From NCBI RefSeq assembly GCF_907163105.1, contig NZ_OU015321.1, forward strand, positions 868,001 to 932,000: 64,000 bases of DNA, given 5' to 3'. The DNA is from Cloacibacterium caeni. GTDB lineage: Bacteria > Bacteroidota > Bacteroidia > Flavobacteriales > Weeksellaceae. The position numbers and the translations under genes were made by a program. The notes beneath the pieces were generated by a model that was given only the letters and a program-made list of their open reading frames with translations, searched no databases and was not told the DNA's origin. This document shows positions 42,240 to 51,360 of this stretch, piece after piece; positions within the stretch are counted from its first letter, which is position 1; each line of letters begins with the position of its first letter.

Positions 42240-44015
42240 ATGAGCACATTAAAAGGAGGAGAATTCCTAATAAAAGAAATAGAAGCTAAGAATATCTTCA
42301 CGATGGAAGATTTTTCTGAGGAACAAAAAATGCTTCGCGACTCTGCAAGAGAATTTATTGACAAAGTTGTAGTTCCTAACAAAGAGCGTTTCGAGAAAAA
42401 AGACTACGCATTCACTGAAGAGTGTATGAAACAAATCGGTGAAATGGGATTTTTAGGAATCGCAGTTCCTGAAAATTATGGCGGACTTGGTTTAGGTTTC
42501 GTTTCAACAATGATTGCTTGTGATTACATTTCTGGTGCAACGGGTTCATTGGCAACTGCTTATGGAGCACACACTGGAATTGGCACGCTTCCTATCCTAT
42601 TGTACGGAACTGAAGAACAAAAACAAAAATATTTACCAGATTTAGCAGCTGGAACGAAGTTTGGAGCATACTGTCTTACTGAGCCAGATGCTGGTTCTGA
42701 TGCAAACTCTGGAAAAACAAGAGCTAAACTTTCTGAAGACGGTAAACATTACATCATCAATGGACAAAAAATGTGGATTTCTAACGCAGGTTTTGCAGAT
42801 ACATTCACATTTTTTGCAAAAATTGATGATGATAAAAATATCACAGGTTTCGTAGTAAACAGAAGCGAATTAGAAAATCCTGAAAGCCTTACTTTCGGTG
42901 AAGAAGAGCACAAATTAGGTATTAGAGCTTCTTCTACTCGTCAGGTTTTCTTCAATGATATGAAAGTTCCTGTAGAATGTCTTTTGGGTGAAAGAAACAA
43001 TGGTTTCAAAATCGCTTTAAATGCATTAAATGTAGGTAGAATTAAATTGGCTGCTGCTTGTTTAGATGCACAGAGAAGAATTTTCAACCTTTCTGTTCAA
43101 TATTCAAACGAAAGAAAACAGTTCAATACTCCTATTTCTACTTTCGGAGCAATTAGAAAAAAATTAGCGGAAATGGCTACTGCTACTTTCGTTTCAGAAG
43201 CGGGTTCTTACAGAGCGGCTCAAGATATTCAAGATAAAATTGATGCTCTAGTTGCAGGAGGAATGTCTCATCAAGAAGCTGAGTTAAAAGGTGTGGAAGA
43301 ATTCGCGGTAGAATGTTCTATCCTAAAAGTTTATGTTTCAGACATCGCTCAAAAAGCAGCAGATGAAGGAATTCAGATTTTTGGAGGTATGGGATTCTCT
43401 GAAGATACACCAATGGAAGCAGCTTGGAGAGACGCCAGAATTTCTAGAATTTATGAAGGAACCAACGAAATCAACCGACTTCTTTCTGTGGGAATGTTGA
43501 TTAAAAGAGCTTTCAAAGGCGAAATTGATTTAATGTCTCCTGCAATGGCAGTTGGAAAAGAATTAATGGGAATTCCTTCTTTTGAAACGCCTGATTATTC
43601 AGAATTTATGTCAGAAGAAAAAGCAATTATCGCAAATCTTAAGAAAGTATTCTTAATGGTTTCTGGTGCTGCTCTTCAGAAATACATGATGGAAATTGAA
43701 AAGCAACAACACTTGTTAATCAATGCTTCAGAAATTTTAAACCAAATTTACATGGCAGAATCTGCAATTCTAAGAGTTGAGAAAAACTTCGGTCCAGATT
43801 CTATAGAAGCAGCAATGGCTCAATTAAACCTTTACAAAGCAGTAGAAGCTGTAATTACAGCTGCTAAAGAAGGAATCGTTTCTTTCGCTGATGGAGATGA
43901 GCAAAGAATGATGCTTTCTGGTCTTAGAAGATTTACAAAATATACCAATCAGCCAAACGTAATCGCGTTAACTGAGAAAATTGCTAAGCATTTTGTAGAG
44001 AAAAACTCTTACTAA
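42240..44015 (+). CDS. Long acyl-CoA dehydrogenase with C-terminal extension (FadE-like)
   Basis: A 591-residue FAD enzyme that starts beta-oxidation by forming the enoyl-CoA. Core blocks are YCLTEPDAGSDANSGKT, KMWISNAGFAD, YSNERKQFNTPI, FGGMGFSED, and the catalytic Glu in IYEGTNEINR (about residue 412). About 170 extra C-terminal residues are shared with B. subtilis FadE-type and VLCAD-like enzymes. The start at 42240 is chosen because it follows the fadA stop by 22 bases; an earlier frame start lies inside fadA. It is the last gene of the marR-fad operon, with a strong terminator. Electrons go to EtfBA. Confidence 0.92.
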   Translation: MSTLKGGEFLIKEIEAKNIFTMEDFSEEQKMLRDSAREFIDKVVVPNKERFEKKDYAFTEECMKQIGEMGFLGIAVPENYGGLGLGFVSTMIACDYISGATGSLATAYGAHTGIGTLPILLYGTEEQKQKYLPDLAAGTKFGAYCLTEPDAGSDANSGKTRAKLSEDGKHYIINGQKMWISNAGFADTFTFFAKIDDDKNITGFVVNRSELENPESLTFGEEEHKLGIRASSTRQVFFNDMKVPVECLLGERNNGFKIALNALNVGRIKLAAACLDAQRRIFNLSVQYSNERKQFNTPISTFGAIRKKLAEMATATFVSEAGSYRAAQDIQDKIDALVAGGMSHQEAELKGVEEFAVECSILKVYVSDIAQKAADEGIQIFGGMGFSEDTPMEAAWRDARISRIYEGTNEINRLLSVGMLIKRAFKGEIDLMSPAMAVGKELMGIPSFETPDYSEFMSEEKAIIANLKKVFLMVSGAALQKYMMEIEKQQHLLINASEILNQIYMAESAILRVEKNFGPDSIEAAMAQLNLYKAVEAVITAAKEGIVSFADGDEQRMMLSGLRRFTKYTNQPNVIALTEKIAKHFVEKNSY

Positions 44016-44040
44016 AATTTGTTAATTCAACTATACTTAA

Positions 44041-44073
44041 AAACCGCTTCAAAAATTTGAAGCGGTTTTTTGT
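44041..44073. terminator. Strong bidirectional terminator after the fad operon
   Basis: A 12-13-bp perfect stem (44041-44053 with 44056-44068) has a T run on the right and A-rich sequence on the left. It lies between the fad operon and the convergent AraC-type gene. Confidence 0.93.
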
Positions 44074-44077
44074 TTAT

Positions 44078-45022
44078 TTAAGAAACGATTTTATATTCTG
44101 AAAATAAATTTCGTTGATAATTTTTCGGAGTAATACCTTCAAAAGTTTTAAAGGTTTTGATGAGGTGATTGGTATCAGAAAAACCAGTCGCAAAAGCTAC
44201 TTCTTTGATGCTTTGGTTTTCTTTGAGGAGTTCTTTTGCACGTTTTATTCTTTGCTGAAGAATATATTCATTAGGCGATGTTCCAAGTTCGTATTTAAAG
44301 AGTTTAAAGAAATTAGATTTACTTACGAAAGTCAATTTGGCCAAATGTTCAATACTTAATTTTTGATGCAGATTGTTTTTAATATAATCTATGATAAAAG
44401 CCAATCGGTTTGAAGTTTTCAGTGTTTTGTAATCGTTTTCAATGAGTTTTCCTGCTTGAGTTTGCATCAGTCTTACCAATAATTCTTTCAGCGCCAAATC
44501 TGCCATAATATCCTTATTCATGTTATCTTCCATGGCAATTCTCATGAGATTATTGGTTGCAGAAGCCAGTGGCAAACTGTTGAACAGATAAAATTCTTCG
44601 CTAGAAATTCTCCAACAAGTGCTTTCGTCTACTTTCATTAATTTGGTATTGAGATAATGCAAAGATTCTTCTACAAAATCTGGACTGAAACTTAGTGCAA
44701 TACATTGTGAAGGAGCTTCGTCTGCCTCTGGAAAGTCGATGACCATTGTTTCTCCAGGAGAAACTAAAACCGTTTCTCCAGGAAAATAATCAAAATACTC
44801 AGATTTATTTTCCAATTTCATGTGCTTTTTCCCTCGTAACATCGCTGTAAAAGTCAAATCATTAAACTTTAGTTTAACATCTTCTGTCTTCTTGTGCGTT
44901 TCATACAAAGAAAATTCACAATTATTTAAAGTGAAAGTAGTCTTATTTTCTATAATGTTCTGTAATTGCTCATGTCCTGTTAATTCAGGGGTGTAGAGCA
45001 AATGTTTGTCTTCTCGTATCAT
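44078..45022 (-). CDS. AraC family transcriptional regulator
   Basis: A 314-residue regulator: an N-terminal cupin-like sensing half (about 1-190) and a C-terminal AraC pair of helix-turn-helix motifs (about 210-308), with KLSIEHLAKLTFVSKSNFFKLFKYELG, then the SIKEVAFATGFSDTNHLIKTFKTFEGITPKNY signature. It is divergent from the aldB homologue over a 195-base AT-rich region, so it is likely to control the aldehyde dehydrogenase and the DUF779 gene. This is inference from position. The inducer is unknown. Confidence 0.88.
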   Translation of the reverse strand: MIREDKHLLYTPELTGHEQLQNIIENKTTFTLNNCEFSLYETHKKTEDVKLKFNDLTFTAMLRGKKHMKLENKSEYFDYFPGETVLVSPGETMVIDFPEADEAPSQCIALSFSPDFVEESLHYLNTKLMKVDESTCWRISSEEFYLFNSLPLASATNNLMRIAMEDNMNKDIMADLALKELLVRLMQTQAGKLIENDYKTLKTSNRLAFIIDYIKNNLHQKLSIEHLAKLTFVSKSNFFKLFKYELGTSPNEYILQQRIKRAKELLKENQSIKEVAFATGFSDTNHLIKTFKTFEGITPKNYQRNLFSEYKIVS

Positions 45023-45217
45023 AAACTATGAATGATATTTTTGATAAAATAATCAATTTGGCTAAATATATAATAATTTTTCAATCAAACAAGATTTATA
45101 TTAAAGTATTATAATCAATATTTTCAAAACACTATTATACTATCATTTGAGACGATTTTACCATGACATTTGTAATGTTTAAGATAATTTGGCTGAAAAT
45201 TAAAAATTTAACAAATT

Positions 45218-46723
45218 ATGTCAACACACATCAATCGTCCTGTTTTAAAAGAAAAATACGACAATTACATTAATGGAAAATGGACTGCTCCTTCTACAGG
45301 ACAGTATTTCGAAGTGCTTTCTCCACTTGATGGAAAAGTTATGGCAAAAGCAGCACATTCAGCAAAACAAGACATAGAAATGGCTGTAGATGCTGCATCT
45401 GAAGCTTTCAAAACATGGAGCGAAACTTCTGCTACAGAACGCAGCATTATTTTGAATAAAATTGCAGATAGAATCGAGGAAAATCTACCCTATATCGCTG
45501 CAGTAGAAACCGTAGATAATGGTAAAGCCATTAGAGAAACGATGGCTGCAGATTTACCTTTGGCAGTAGATCATTTCAGATATTTTGCTAGTGTAATAAG
45601 AGCTGAAGAAGGTTCTATTTCTGAATTAGACAAAGACACCGTTTCTATCATCGTACACGAACCTATTGGTGTAATCGCACAAATTATTCCTTGGAACTTC
45701 CCTATTCTAATGGCAGTTTGGAAACTGGCTCCTGCTCTTGCTGCAGGAAACTGTGTGGTGCTTAAGCCAGCAGAAAGCACCCCTGTTTCTATTATGGTTT
45801 TAATGGAACTAATTGAAGATTTACTTCCTGCAGGTGTGGTGAATATTGTCAATGGTTTCGGAGCTGAGTTAGGAAGAACTTTAGTGACCAATCCAAAAGT
45901 GGCAAAAGCAGCGTTTACAGGTTCTACAGCTACAGGTAGAATGGTTATGCAATATGCTACAGAAAATATTATTCCTGTGACTTTAGAATTGGGAGGTAAA
46001 TCTCCTAATATCTTCTTCCCTTCTGTGATGGATGCAGATGATAAATTTTTTGACAAAGCCATTGAAGGAGCGGTATTATTTGCTCTAAATCAAGGTGAAA
46101 TCTGTACTTGTCCTTCTAGATTATTGGTTCATGAATCTATTGCTGATAAATTCTTAGAAAGAGTGGTAGAAAGAACTAAAGCCATCAAAACAGGAAATCC
46201 TCTTGACTCAACCGTAATGATGGGTGCTCAAGCTTCACAAATTCAAAAAGATAAAATCCTTTCTTACATCAAATTAGGCAAAGAAGAAGGTGCAGAATTG
46301 CTTTGTGGTGGAGAAGTAAATCATTTAGGTGGAGATTTAGAAGGTGGTTATTACATTCAGCCAACCATTTTCAAAGGGCATAACAAGATGAGAATCTTCC
46401 AAGAAGAGATTTTCGGGCCAGTTTTAGCAGTAACTACTTTTAAATCTACAGAAGAAGCGATAGAAATTGCGAACGATACCATGTATGGTTTAGGAGCGGG
46501 AGTTTGGACTAGAGATGCGCATGAATTATACAGAGTTCCGAGAGCGATAAAAGCTGGTAGAGTTTGGGTAAACCAATATCACGCATATCCAGCTGGTGCA
46601 CCTTTTGGTGGTTATAAATAATCTGGTATTGGTAGAGAAAACCACAAAATGATGCTTGATCATTACAGACAATCAAAAAATATGTTGATTTCCTATAACA
46701 AAAATAAACTAGGATTTTTCTAG
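45218..46723 (+). pseudogene. aldB: Aldehyde dehydrogenase (AldB-like) interrupted by an in-frame stop
   Basis: An NAD(P)-dependent aldehyde dehydrogenase very similar to E. coli AldB. Glu257 in ELGGKSPN and Cys296 in NQGEICTC are the catalytic residues, both present. A TAA at 46619-46621 (codon 468) ends the frame after FGGYK. The same frame then continues [15 protein letters not shown] to a second stop at 46721, giving the family-length ending LGFF. E. coli AldB has GGYKQSGIGRE, so a CAA to TAA change explains the break. The missing 33 residues belong to the dimer interface, so the truncated product is probably impaired. A sequencing error or strain-specific mutation is possible. Confidence 0.85.
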
Positions 46724-46744
46724 TTCACTTGTGTTTTAAACTTG

Positions 46745-46778
46745 AAGGAATGTTGTTCATCAGCATTCCTTTTTTTAA
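46745..46778 (+). terminator. Hairpin between aldB and the DUF779 gene
   Basis: AAGGAATG (46745-46752) pairs with CATTCCTT (46764-46771), followed by a T run. It lies 22 bases before the DUF779 start, so that gene may depend on read-through or its own promoter. Confidence 0.75.
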
Positions 46779-46799
46779 TTTTATTAAAAATTTTTAGAA

Positions 46800-47174
46800 A
46801 TGGTAAAAAGGTTAGACGTAACAAAAAAAGCTTTGGAAGTCATTAAAACGCTTAAAGAAAAACACGGTGATTTAATGTTTTACCAAGCTGGGGGTTGCTG
46901 CGAAGGAACCCAGCCTCAATGTTTTGAAAAAGGAGGTTTCTACGTAAGAACCAATGATGCCATGATTGGTTTGGTAGATGGTTATGAATTTTGGATCGAT
47001 AGAGATTTATTTGAATACTGGAAATTTTCGCATTTCACACTAGATGTTACAGACGGTTTCGGACCAGGCGGTTTTTCTCTGGAAACACCATTAGGAAAAA
47101 CTTTTAAAATTATTTACAGACTTTTTACCGAGGAAGAATTAAAAAATTTAGAGCCTGTAAAAAGAATGGAGTAA
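46800..47174 (+). CDS. DUF779 domain-containing protein
   Basis: A 124-residue cytoplasmic protein with the DUF779 core: FYQAGGCCEGTQPQCF (Cys33, Cys34, Cys41), then YEFWIDRDLFEYWKFSHFTLDV and GFGPGGFSLETPLGKTFKIIYR. DUF779 genes commonly sit beside aldehyde or alcohol dehydrogenase genes, as here behind the aldB homologue. An accessory, metal- or thiol-related role in aldehyde oxidation is an inference from that context. It is intact although the neighbouring dehydrogenase is broken. It is convergent with rluF with a 2-base gap. Confidence 0.85.
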   Translation: MVKRLDVTKKALEVIKTLKEKHGDLMFYQAGGCCEGTQPQCFEKGGFYVRTNDAMIGLVDGYEFWIDRDLFEYWKFSHFTLDVTDGFGPGGFSLETPLGKTFKIIYRLFTEEELKNLEPVKRME

Positions 47175-47176
47175 TT

Positions 47177-47896
47177 TTAATCAAAAGTCTTACTAGAATC
47201 TTGGAGAAGTTGAGCCAGTTCTTTCATTTCAGCATCAGTTAAATCTCTCCATTTTCCTATGGGCAAATCCAGTTTAATGTTCATGATTCTAATGCGCTTC
47301 AGTTTTTTTACTTCGTAACCTAGATATTCGCACATTCTTCTGATTTGGCGGTTTAAACCTTGGGTAAGTACAATTCTAAATTGCAAAGTATCGATTTGTT
47401 CTACTTCGCATTTTTTGGTTACGGTGTCTAAAATCGGAACACCATTGCGCATTTTTTCTAGAAATTTTGGGGTAATCGGTTTGTCTACACGTACAATGTA
47501 TTCTTTTTCGTGGTTATTTCTTGCGCGTAAAATTTTATTCACAATATCACCGTCAGAAGTCAATAAAATAAGACCTTCACTAGGTTTATCAAGTCTACCG
47601 ATGGGGAAAATTCTTTTCGGGTGATTGATGTAATCTACGATGTTATTTTTTTCACGTTTGGTATCTGTGGTGCAAACAATTCCGATGGGTTTATTAAAGG
47701 CGATATAAACGTGTTTTTCTTCTGTTTTTTTGATGTTTTTGCCATCTAGGCAAATTTCATCAGCATCAGAAACTTTAGTTCCTAATTCTGGCTTTTTGCC
47801 ATTAATGGTAATTCTTCCTTGTTCCAAAAGCTTATCGGCTTCTCTTCTCGAACAAAAGCCTACTTCTGATAAATATTTATTGATACGCGTTTCCAC
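47177..47896 (-). CDS. rluF: 23S rRNA pseudouridine(2604) synthase RluF
   Basis: A 239-residue enzyme that isomerises uridine in 23S rRNA. The N-terminal S4 RNA-binding domain ([20 protein letters not shown]) precedes the RsuA/RluF-type catalytic domain with the nucleophile Asp103 in [31 protein letters not shown] and [23 protein letters not shown] match E. coli RluF closely, which is why RluF is preferred over RluB/RluE. It is 17 bases downstream of the outer-membrane-type gene on the same strand. Confidence 0.92.
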   Translation of the reverse strand: METRINKYLSEVGFCSRREADKLLEQGRITINGKKPELGTKVSDADEICLDGKNIKKTEEKHVYIAFNKPIGIVCTTDTKREKNNIVDYINHPKRIFPIGRLDKPSEGLILLTSDGDIVNKILRARNNHEKEYIVRVDKPITPKFLEKMRNGVPILDTVTKKCEVEQIDTLQFRIVLTQGLNRQIRRMCEYLGYEVKKLKRIRIMNIKLDLPIGKWRDLTDAEMKELAQLLQDSSKTFD

Positions 47897-47912
47897 AAAT
47901 TTTAATTTTTTC

Positions 47913-48467
47913 TTATTCTTCTCTCACTTTATTGGAGTGAAAAGTAATTCCAAGATTTAAACCAATATAAAAGTTACTTTTCAGTCCATCTCCGAAATTC
48001 ATGCTGTGATTTTCCAGAAAAAAGGAGTAATAATAATTCATTCTTACATTGATGGGGTTTTGGTCACCAATACCTAAAGTATATACTCTGGCTTTTCTCA
48101 CATCACTTTTTGTAAGGGCAAATCCTGCATTGAGATAAATATATCCAGAATCTGCGGCATTATCTAAATAAATTTTTGGCTGAACCAAAAAATACAAATT
48201 ATGGATATTGTCATAAATGTAATTGTATCGAAAACCAGCGCCTAAACCTATTCTATGCATCGGTTGAAAACCAATAACAGAAGTGATTCCAGCATTGGCA
48301 TTAAAATCTACATTGTTATCTTCATTCACGATGTCTGCAACTGCTTTTGCCAATCCATAGGCAACTTGACCATCTGTACTCCAATAAATTCCTTGATTAA
48401 GATTTCCTTTTTGCTGAGAATATCCTAAAAAACTAATAAAAATGAATAAAAAGTAATAGTTTTTCAT
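47913..48467 (-). CDS. Putative outer-membrane beta-barrel protein
   Basis: A 184-residue protein with an N-terminal signal peptide ([13 protein letters not shown], cut after SQ or YSQ). The mature part alternates hydrophobic and polar residues with aromatic belts ([30 protein letters not shown]), as in small porin-like barrels; the final strand region is aromatic. No named family is recognised. It starts 2 bases after the truB stop and is followed by rluF, so it is part of the leftward transcript. Confidence 0.72.
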   Translation of the reverse strand: MKNYYFLFIFISFLGYSQQKGNLNQGIYWSTDGQVAYGLAKAVADIVNEDNNVDFNANAGITSVIGFQPMHRIGLGAGFRYNYIYDNIHNLYFLVQPKIYLDNAADSGYIYLNAGFALTKSDVRKARVYTLGIGDQNPINVRMNYYYSFFLENHSMNFGDGLKSNFYIGLNLGITFHSNKVREE

Positions 48468-48469
48468 GG

Positions 48470-49168
48470 TTAGAAATTTTCAAATCTAAACTCATTTTCC
48501 AAAATTTCTGCATGTGCATTTTCTACATGATACTCTCCTATTTTGGTTCTTCTGAGTTGAGTAAGATAAGCACCAACTCCTAAATTTTGACCAATATCGT
48601 GCGCTAAACTTCTGATGTACGTTCCTTTGCTACAACCTACGGTAAAAGTGATAAAAGGAAGTTGAATTTCGATGTTATTGAGATAATGAATGGTGGTTTT
48701 CCTAGATTTCATATCTACTTCTTGACCAGCTCTTGCTAAATCATAAGCACGGTTTCCATCAATTTTTATAGCTGAAAAAACAGGCGGTTTTTGCTCAATT
48801 TCCCCTACAAATTTTGCCAAAGTTTCTTTGATGAAATCTTCTGTAATGTGTGAATAATCGGCATGAAGTATTTCTGGTTTTTCGGTGTCGTAAGATTCTG
48901 TTTGTACGCCAATTTTTATTTCTGCGATGTATTCTTTTGGAGCATCTTGAATTTCTGGAATTTTCTTGGTGAATTTTCCGGTGCAGATAATCAATAAGCC
49001 AGTTGCTCTAGGATCCAGCGTTCCAGCATGACCGATTTTAAATTTTTTAGGAAGATTGAACTCTCTTTTCAGTTTGTACTTCAATTTATTAACAGCCTGA
49101 AAACTGGTCCAATCCAAAGGCTTGTCCACCAAAAGTACTTGTCCGTTTAAAAAATCTTCTGCGTTCAA
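48470..49168 (-). CDS. truB: tRNA pseudouridine(55) synthase TruB
   Basis: Makes pseudouridine 55 in the T-loop of tRNAs. The 232-residue length is on the short side but typical for Bacteroidota, which lack part of the C-terminal PUA region. Catalytic Asp52 is in GHAGTLDPRATGLL. VDKPLDWTSFQAVNKLK at the start, PPVFSAIKIDGNRAYDLAR, and CSKGTYIRSLAHDIG are further family motifs. It is 21 bases downstream of uppP and 2 bases upstream of the barrel-protein gene. Confidence 0.95.
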   Translation of the reverse strand: MNAEDFLNGQVLLVDKPLDWTSFQAVNKLKYKLKREFNLPKKFKIGHAGTLDPRATGLLIICTGKFTKKIPEIQDAPKEYIAEIKIGVQTESYDTEKPEILHADYSHITEDFIKETLAKFVGEIEQKPPVFSAIKIDGNRAYDLARAGQEVDMKSRKTTIHYLNNIEIQLPFITFTVGCSKGTYIRSLAHDIGQNLGVGAYLTQLRRTKIGEYHVENAHAEILENEFRFENF

Positions 49169-49189
49169 AGTAAAAAGTATAAAATGAAA

Positions 49190-50005
49190 TTACTTCACCC
49201 AACCAAAATAAATCAACAATAAAATCCCTGCGATAATTCTATACCAACCCCAAGGTTTGAAGCCGTATTTGGTCAAAACACCAATGAAAAACTTAATCGC
49301 AATAACTGCTACTACAAATGCTACCAAATTCCCTACGAAAAAACTCATCGTGTTTTCTGGAGTCGCAAATATCATTTCATATCCTTTTTGTTCAAGACCA
49401 TTATGATTCCAATCTTTTACAAAAATTGAATAAGCAGTTACGGCTAACATGGTAGGAACTGCCAAAAAGAATGAAAACTCTGCAGCAGCCTTTCTGGTAA
49501 GGTTTTGTTGCATTCCACCAATAATAGAAGCCGCACTTCTGCTCGTTCCTGGCATCATCGCAAGACATTGCCAAAAGCCAATCGTTAATGCTTTTTTAAA
49601 AGTGATATCTTTTTCGTCATCTATCGTATGTTTGGTGAAAATTTGGTCGATAAAAAGTAAAATGACACCACCCAAAATCAGAACAACTGCGATGGGAATA
49701 GGTTTTTCTAAAACTGTTTCTATTTTATCATCAAATAATTTTCCTAGAACCAAAGCTGGTAAAACGGCTACTCCTAATTTCAAATAGAATTTGATATTTT
49801 TAAAATCAAAAAATTTCTTCCAATACAAAAAGACTACCGCTAAAATTGCTCCAAACTGAATCGAAACTTGAAACATTTTAACAAATTCATCTTCTTGAAT
49901 TCCAAAAAATGAACTCGTGAAAATCATGTGTGCGGTAGAAGAAACGGGTAAATATTCGGTAAGACCTTCTACAATTGCAATAATAATTGCTCTGATTAAA
50001 TCCAT
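49190..50005 (-). CDS. uppP: Undecaprenyl-diphosphatase
   Basis: Recycles undecaprenyl pyrophosphate to the monophosphate carrier for peptidoglycan and other envelope polymers; it also underlies bacitracin tolerance. A 271-residue polytopic inner-membrane protein with E13GLTEYLPVSSTAH26 and PGTSRSAASIIGG as the two active-site motifs. The start is set at ATG 50005 (MDLIRAIII..), because the earlier in-frame start runs through a hairpin. The gene order ftsX, DUF3098, uppP, truB is common in Flavobacteriia. Confidence 0.95.
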   Translation of the reverse strand: MDLIRAIIIAIVEGLTEYLPVSSTAHMIFTSSFFGIQEDEFVKMFQVSIQFGAILAVVFLYWKKFFDFKNIKFYLKLGVAVLPALVLGKLFDDKIETVLEKPIPIAVVLILGGVILLFIDQIFTKHTIDDEKDITFKKALTIGFWQCLAMMPGTSRSAASIIGGMQQNLTRKAAAEFSFFLAVPTMLAVTAYSIFVKDWNHNGLEQKGYEMIFATPENTMSFFVGNLVAFVVAVIAIKFFIGVLTKYGFKPWGWYRIIAGILLLIYFGWVK

Positions 50006-50018
50006 AAACTGTATTGTG

Positions 50019-50063
50019 ATAAAAAAATTAAAAGATTCAAATCCCAATTCAAATCTTTTAATT
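50019..50063 (-). terminator. AT-rich hairpin before uppP
   Basis: A perfect 12-bp stem (50026-50037 with 50052-50063) is followed by seven T on the minus strand. It could end or attenuate transcripts from ftsX-DUF3098 ahead of uppP. Confidence 0.65.
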
Positions 50064-50083
50064 CTTTAGTTTTTTAAATGTTT

Positions 50084-50359
50084 TTATTTGTTTCTTTTAA
50101 GAATAGCGAAAACCTGAACTACAAATCCAGCAATCACCAATAACGGCGCTATTCTGATTCTTCTGATGGAAAAGATGTCTTCATTCCAAGCATTAGGATC
50201 TAGTTTTCCGTTAACAGTATTGGCATCTGGACCAAGCATTAAAAGAAATCCTGCTAAAATTAAAGCCAATCCCACCAACATGAGTTGATAGTTTTTTTTG
50301 CCAAAATAAAAAGGATTGTGCTGGGATTCAGACTTTTCTATAGTTTGTTTTTTAGACAT
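50084..50359 (-). CDS. DUF3098 family small membrane protein
   Basis: A 91-residue protein with two transmembrane helices (about 27-44 and 70-86) and a short loop containing GPDANTVNGKLDPNAWNEDIFS, typical of DUF3098. It follows ftsX by 12 bases and precedes uppP, an arrangement repeated in many Bacteroidota, which suggests an envelope or division-related role. That role is unproven. Confidence 0.88.
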   Translation of the reverse strand: MSKKQTIEKSESQHNPFYFGKKNYQLMLVGLALILAGFLLMLGPDANTVNGKLDPNAWNEDIFSIRRIRIAPLLVIAGFVVQVFAILKRNK

Positions 50360-50371
50360 TTTTAAAATTTT

Positions 50372-51271
50372 CTATGAGTAATATAAATCATCTACACTAG
50401 ACGCTAAGAATCTCCAAGTTGCAAAAACTGTACTGATGACGGTGATGAGAATACCTACACCAAAAACGATTGCGACTAACCAAATGTATTGATTGGTGTC
50501 TTGTACAAATGGAGTTCCGATTTCGCTGGTAAAGAAATACCAACCTGTAAATAAAGCTGTTAAACCAATAATAGCACCGATAATTCCTAAAATTACCGCT
50601 TCTTTTACAAATGGTTTAAGGATGAATCTGCGTTTTGCACCTACCAATTGCATAGTCTTGATAATGAAACGTTTAGAAAATATTTTTAAACGAATAGAGT
50701 TGTTAATCAACACCATTGCTACGATTAAGAATAAGATAGAAAATGCCAAAATCCAAGTCAAAATTCTATTGAGGTTATTGTAAACTTCAATTGTCAATTT
50801 ACTGTCGTTTTTCACTTCTTTTACGCCTTCTACTTCATTCAGTTTCTTTACAACGTCACTTATTTTTACAGGATCTACGTATTCTGGTTTCAAAGTAACT
50901 TCTACAGATGGTGGGAAAATATCTCCTTCAAAAAGAGCATCTGTTTCTATACCCAATTGTTTTTTGGCAAGTTCAGTAGCTTCTTGCTTAGTTATAAATT
51001 TAGCTTTTTTTACAAAAGGCTGCAATTTTATTCTTTCGTAAGCTAATTTTTGCAACTGCTCTGCTTTCGCAGAATCTCTAGGGTCTATATAGTCATCAAA
51101 ATAAGCTTCTACCACCAATTGCTCTTTGATATAATCTGAATATTTTTGAGCATTTATCAATATCAACCCAAAAAGTCCTACTAAAAATAATACCAATGCA
51201 ATACTAATGGATACGGTAATGTTGCTAGAACGGAGCCTTTTCTTGTTTAAATCTTCTGCTAATTTTGCCAT
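50372..51271 (-). CDS. ftsX: Cell division protein FtsX
   Basis: A 299-residue ABC-transporter-like membrane protein that works with FtsE to control peptidoglycan hydrolases at the septum. The first transmembrane helix (about 27-48), the periplasmic domain (about 50-165, with KAKFITKQEATELAKKQLG) and three C-terminal helices are all present. The start is set at ATG 51271 (MAKLAEDLNKKRLRSSN..); a longer frame adds 61 residues rich in Phe and Leu and runs across the divergent rsmA start, so it is rejected. FtsE is not in the window. Confidence 0.92.
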   Translation of the reverse strand: MAKLAEDLNKKRLRSSNITVSISIALVLFLVGLFGLILINAQKYSDYIKEQLVVEAYFDDYIDPRDSAKAEQLQKLAYERIKLQPFVKKAKFITKQEATELAKKQLGIETDALFEGDIFPPSVEVTLKPEYVDPVKISDVVKKLNEVEGVKEVKNDSKLTIEVYNNLNRILTWILAFSILFLIVAMVLINNSIRLKIFSKRFIIKTMQLVGAKRRFILKPFVKEAVILGIIGAIIGLTALFTGWYFFTSEIGTPFVQDTNQYIWLVAIVFGVGILITVISTVFATWRFLASSVDDLYYS

Positions 51272-51360
51272 CAATAAAAAATTTTCTGCTAAAATAGAAA
51301 AAAAACTCCGAAATTTGCCCCTGAACAAACACAAAACTGTGTTAAAAAATCTTAAAAATT

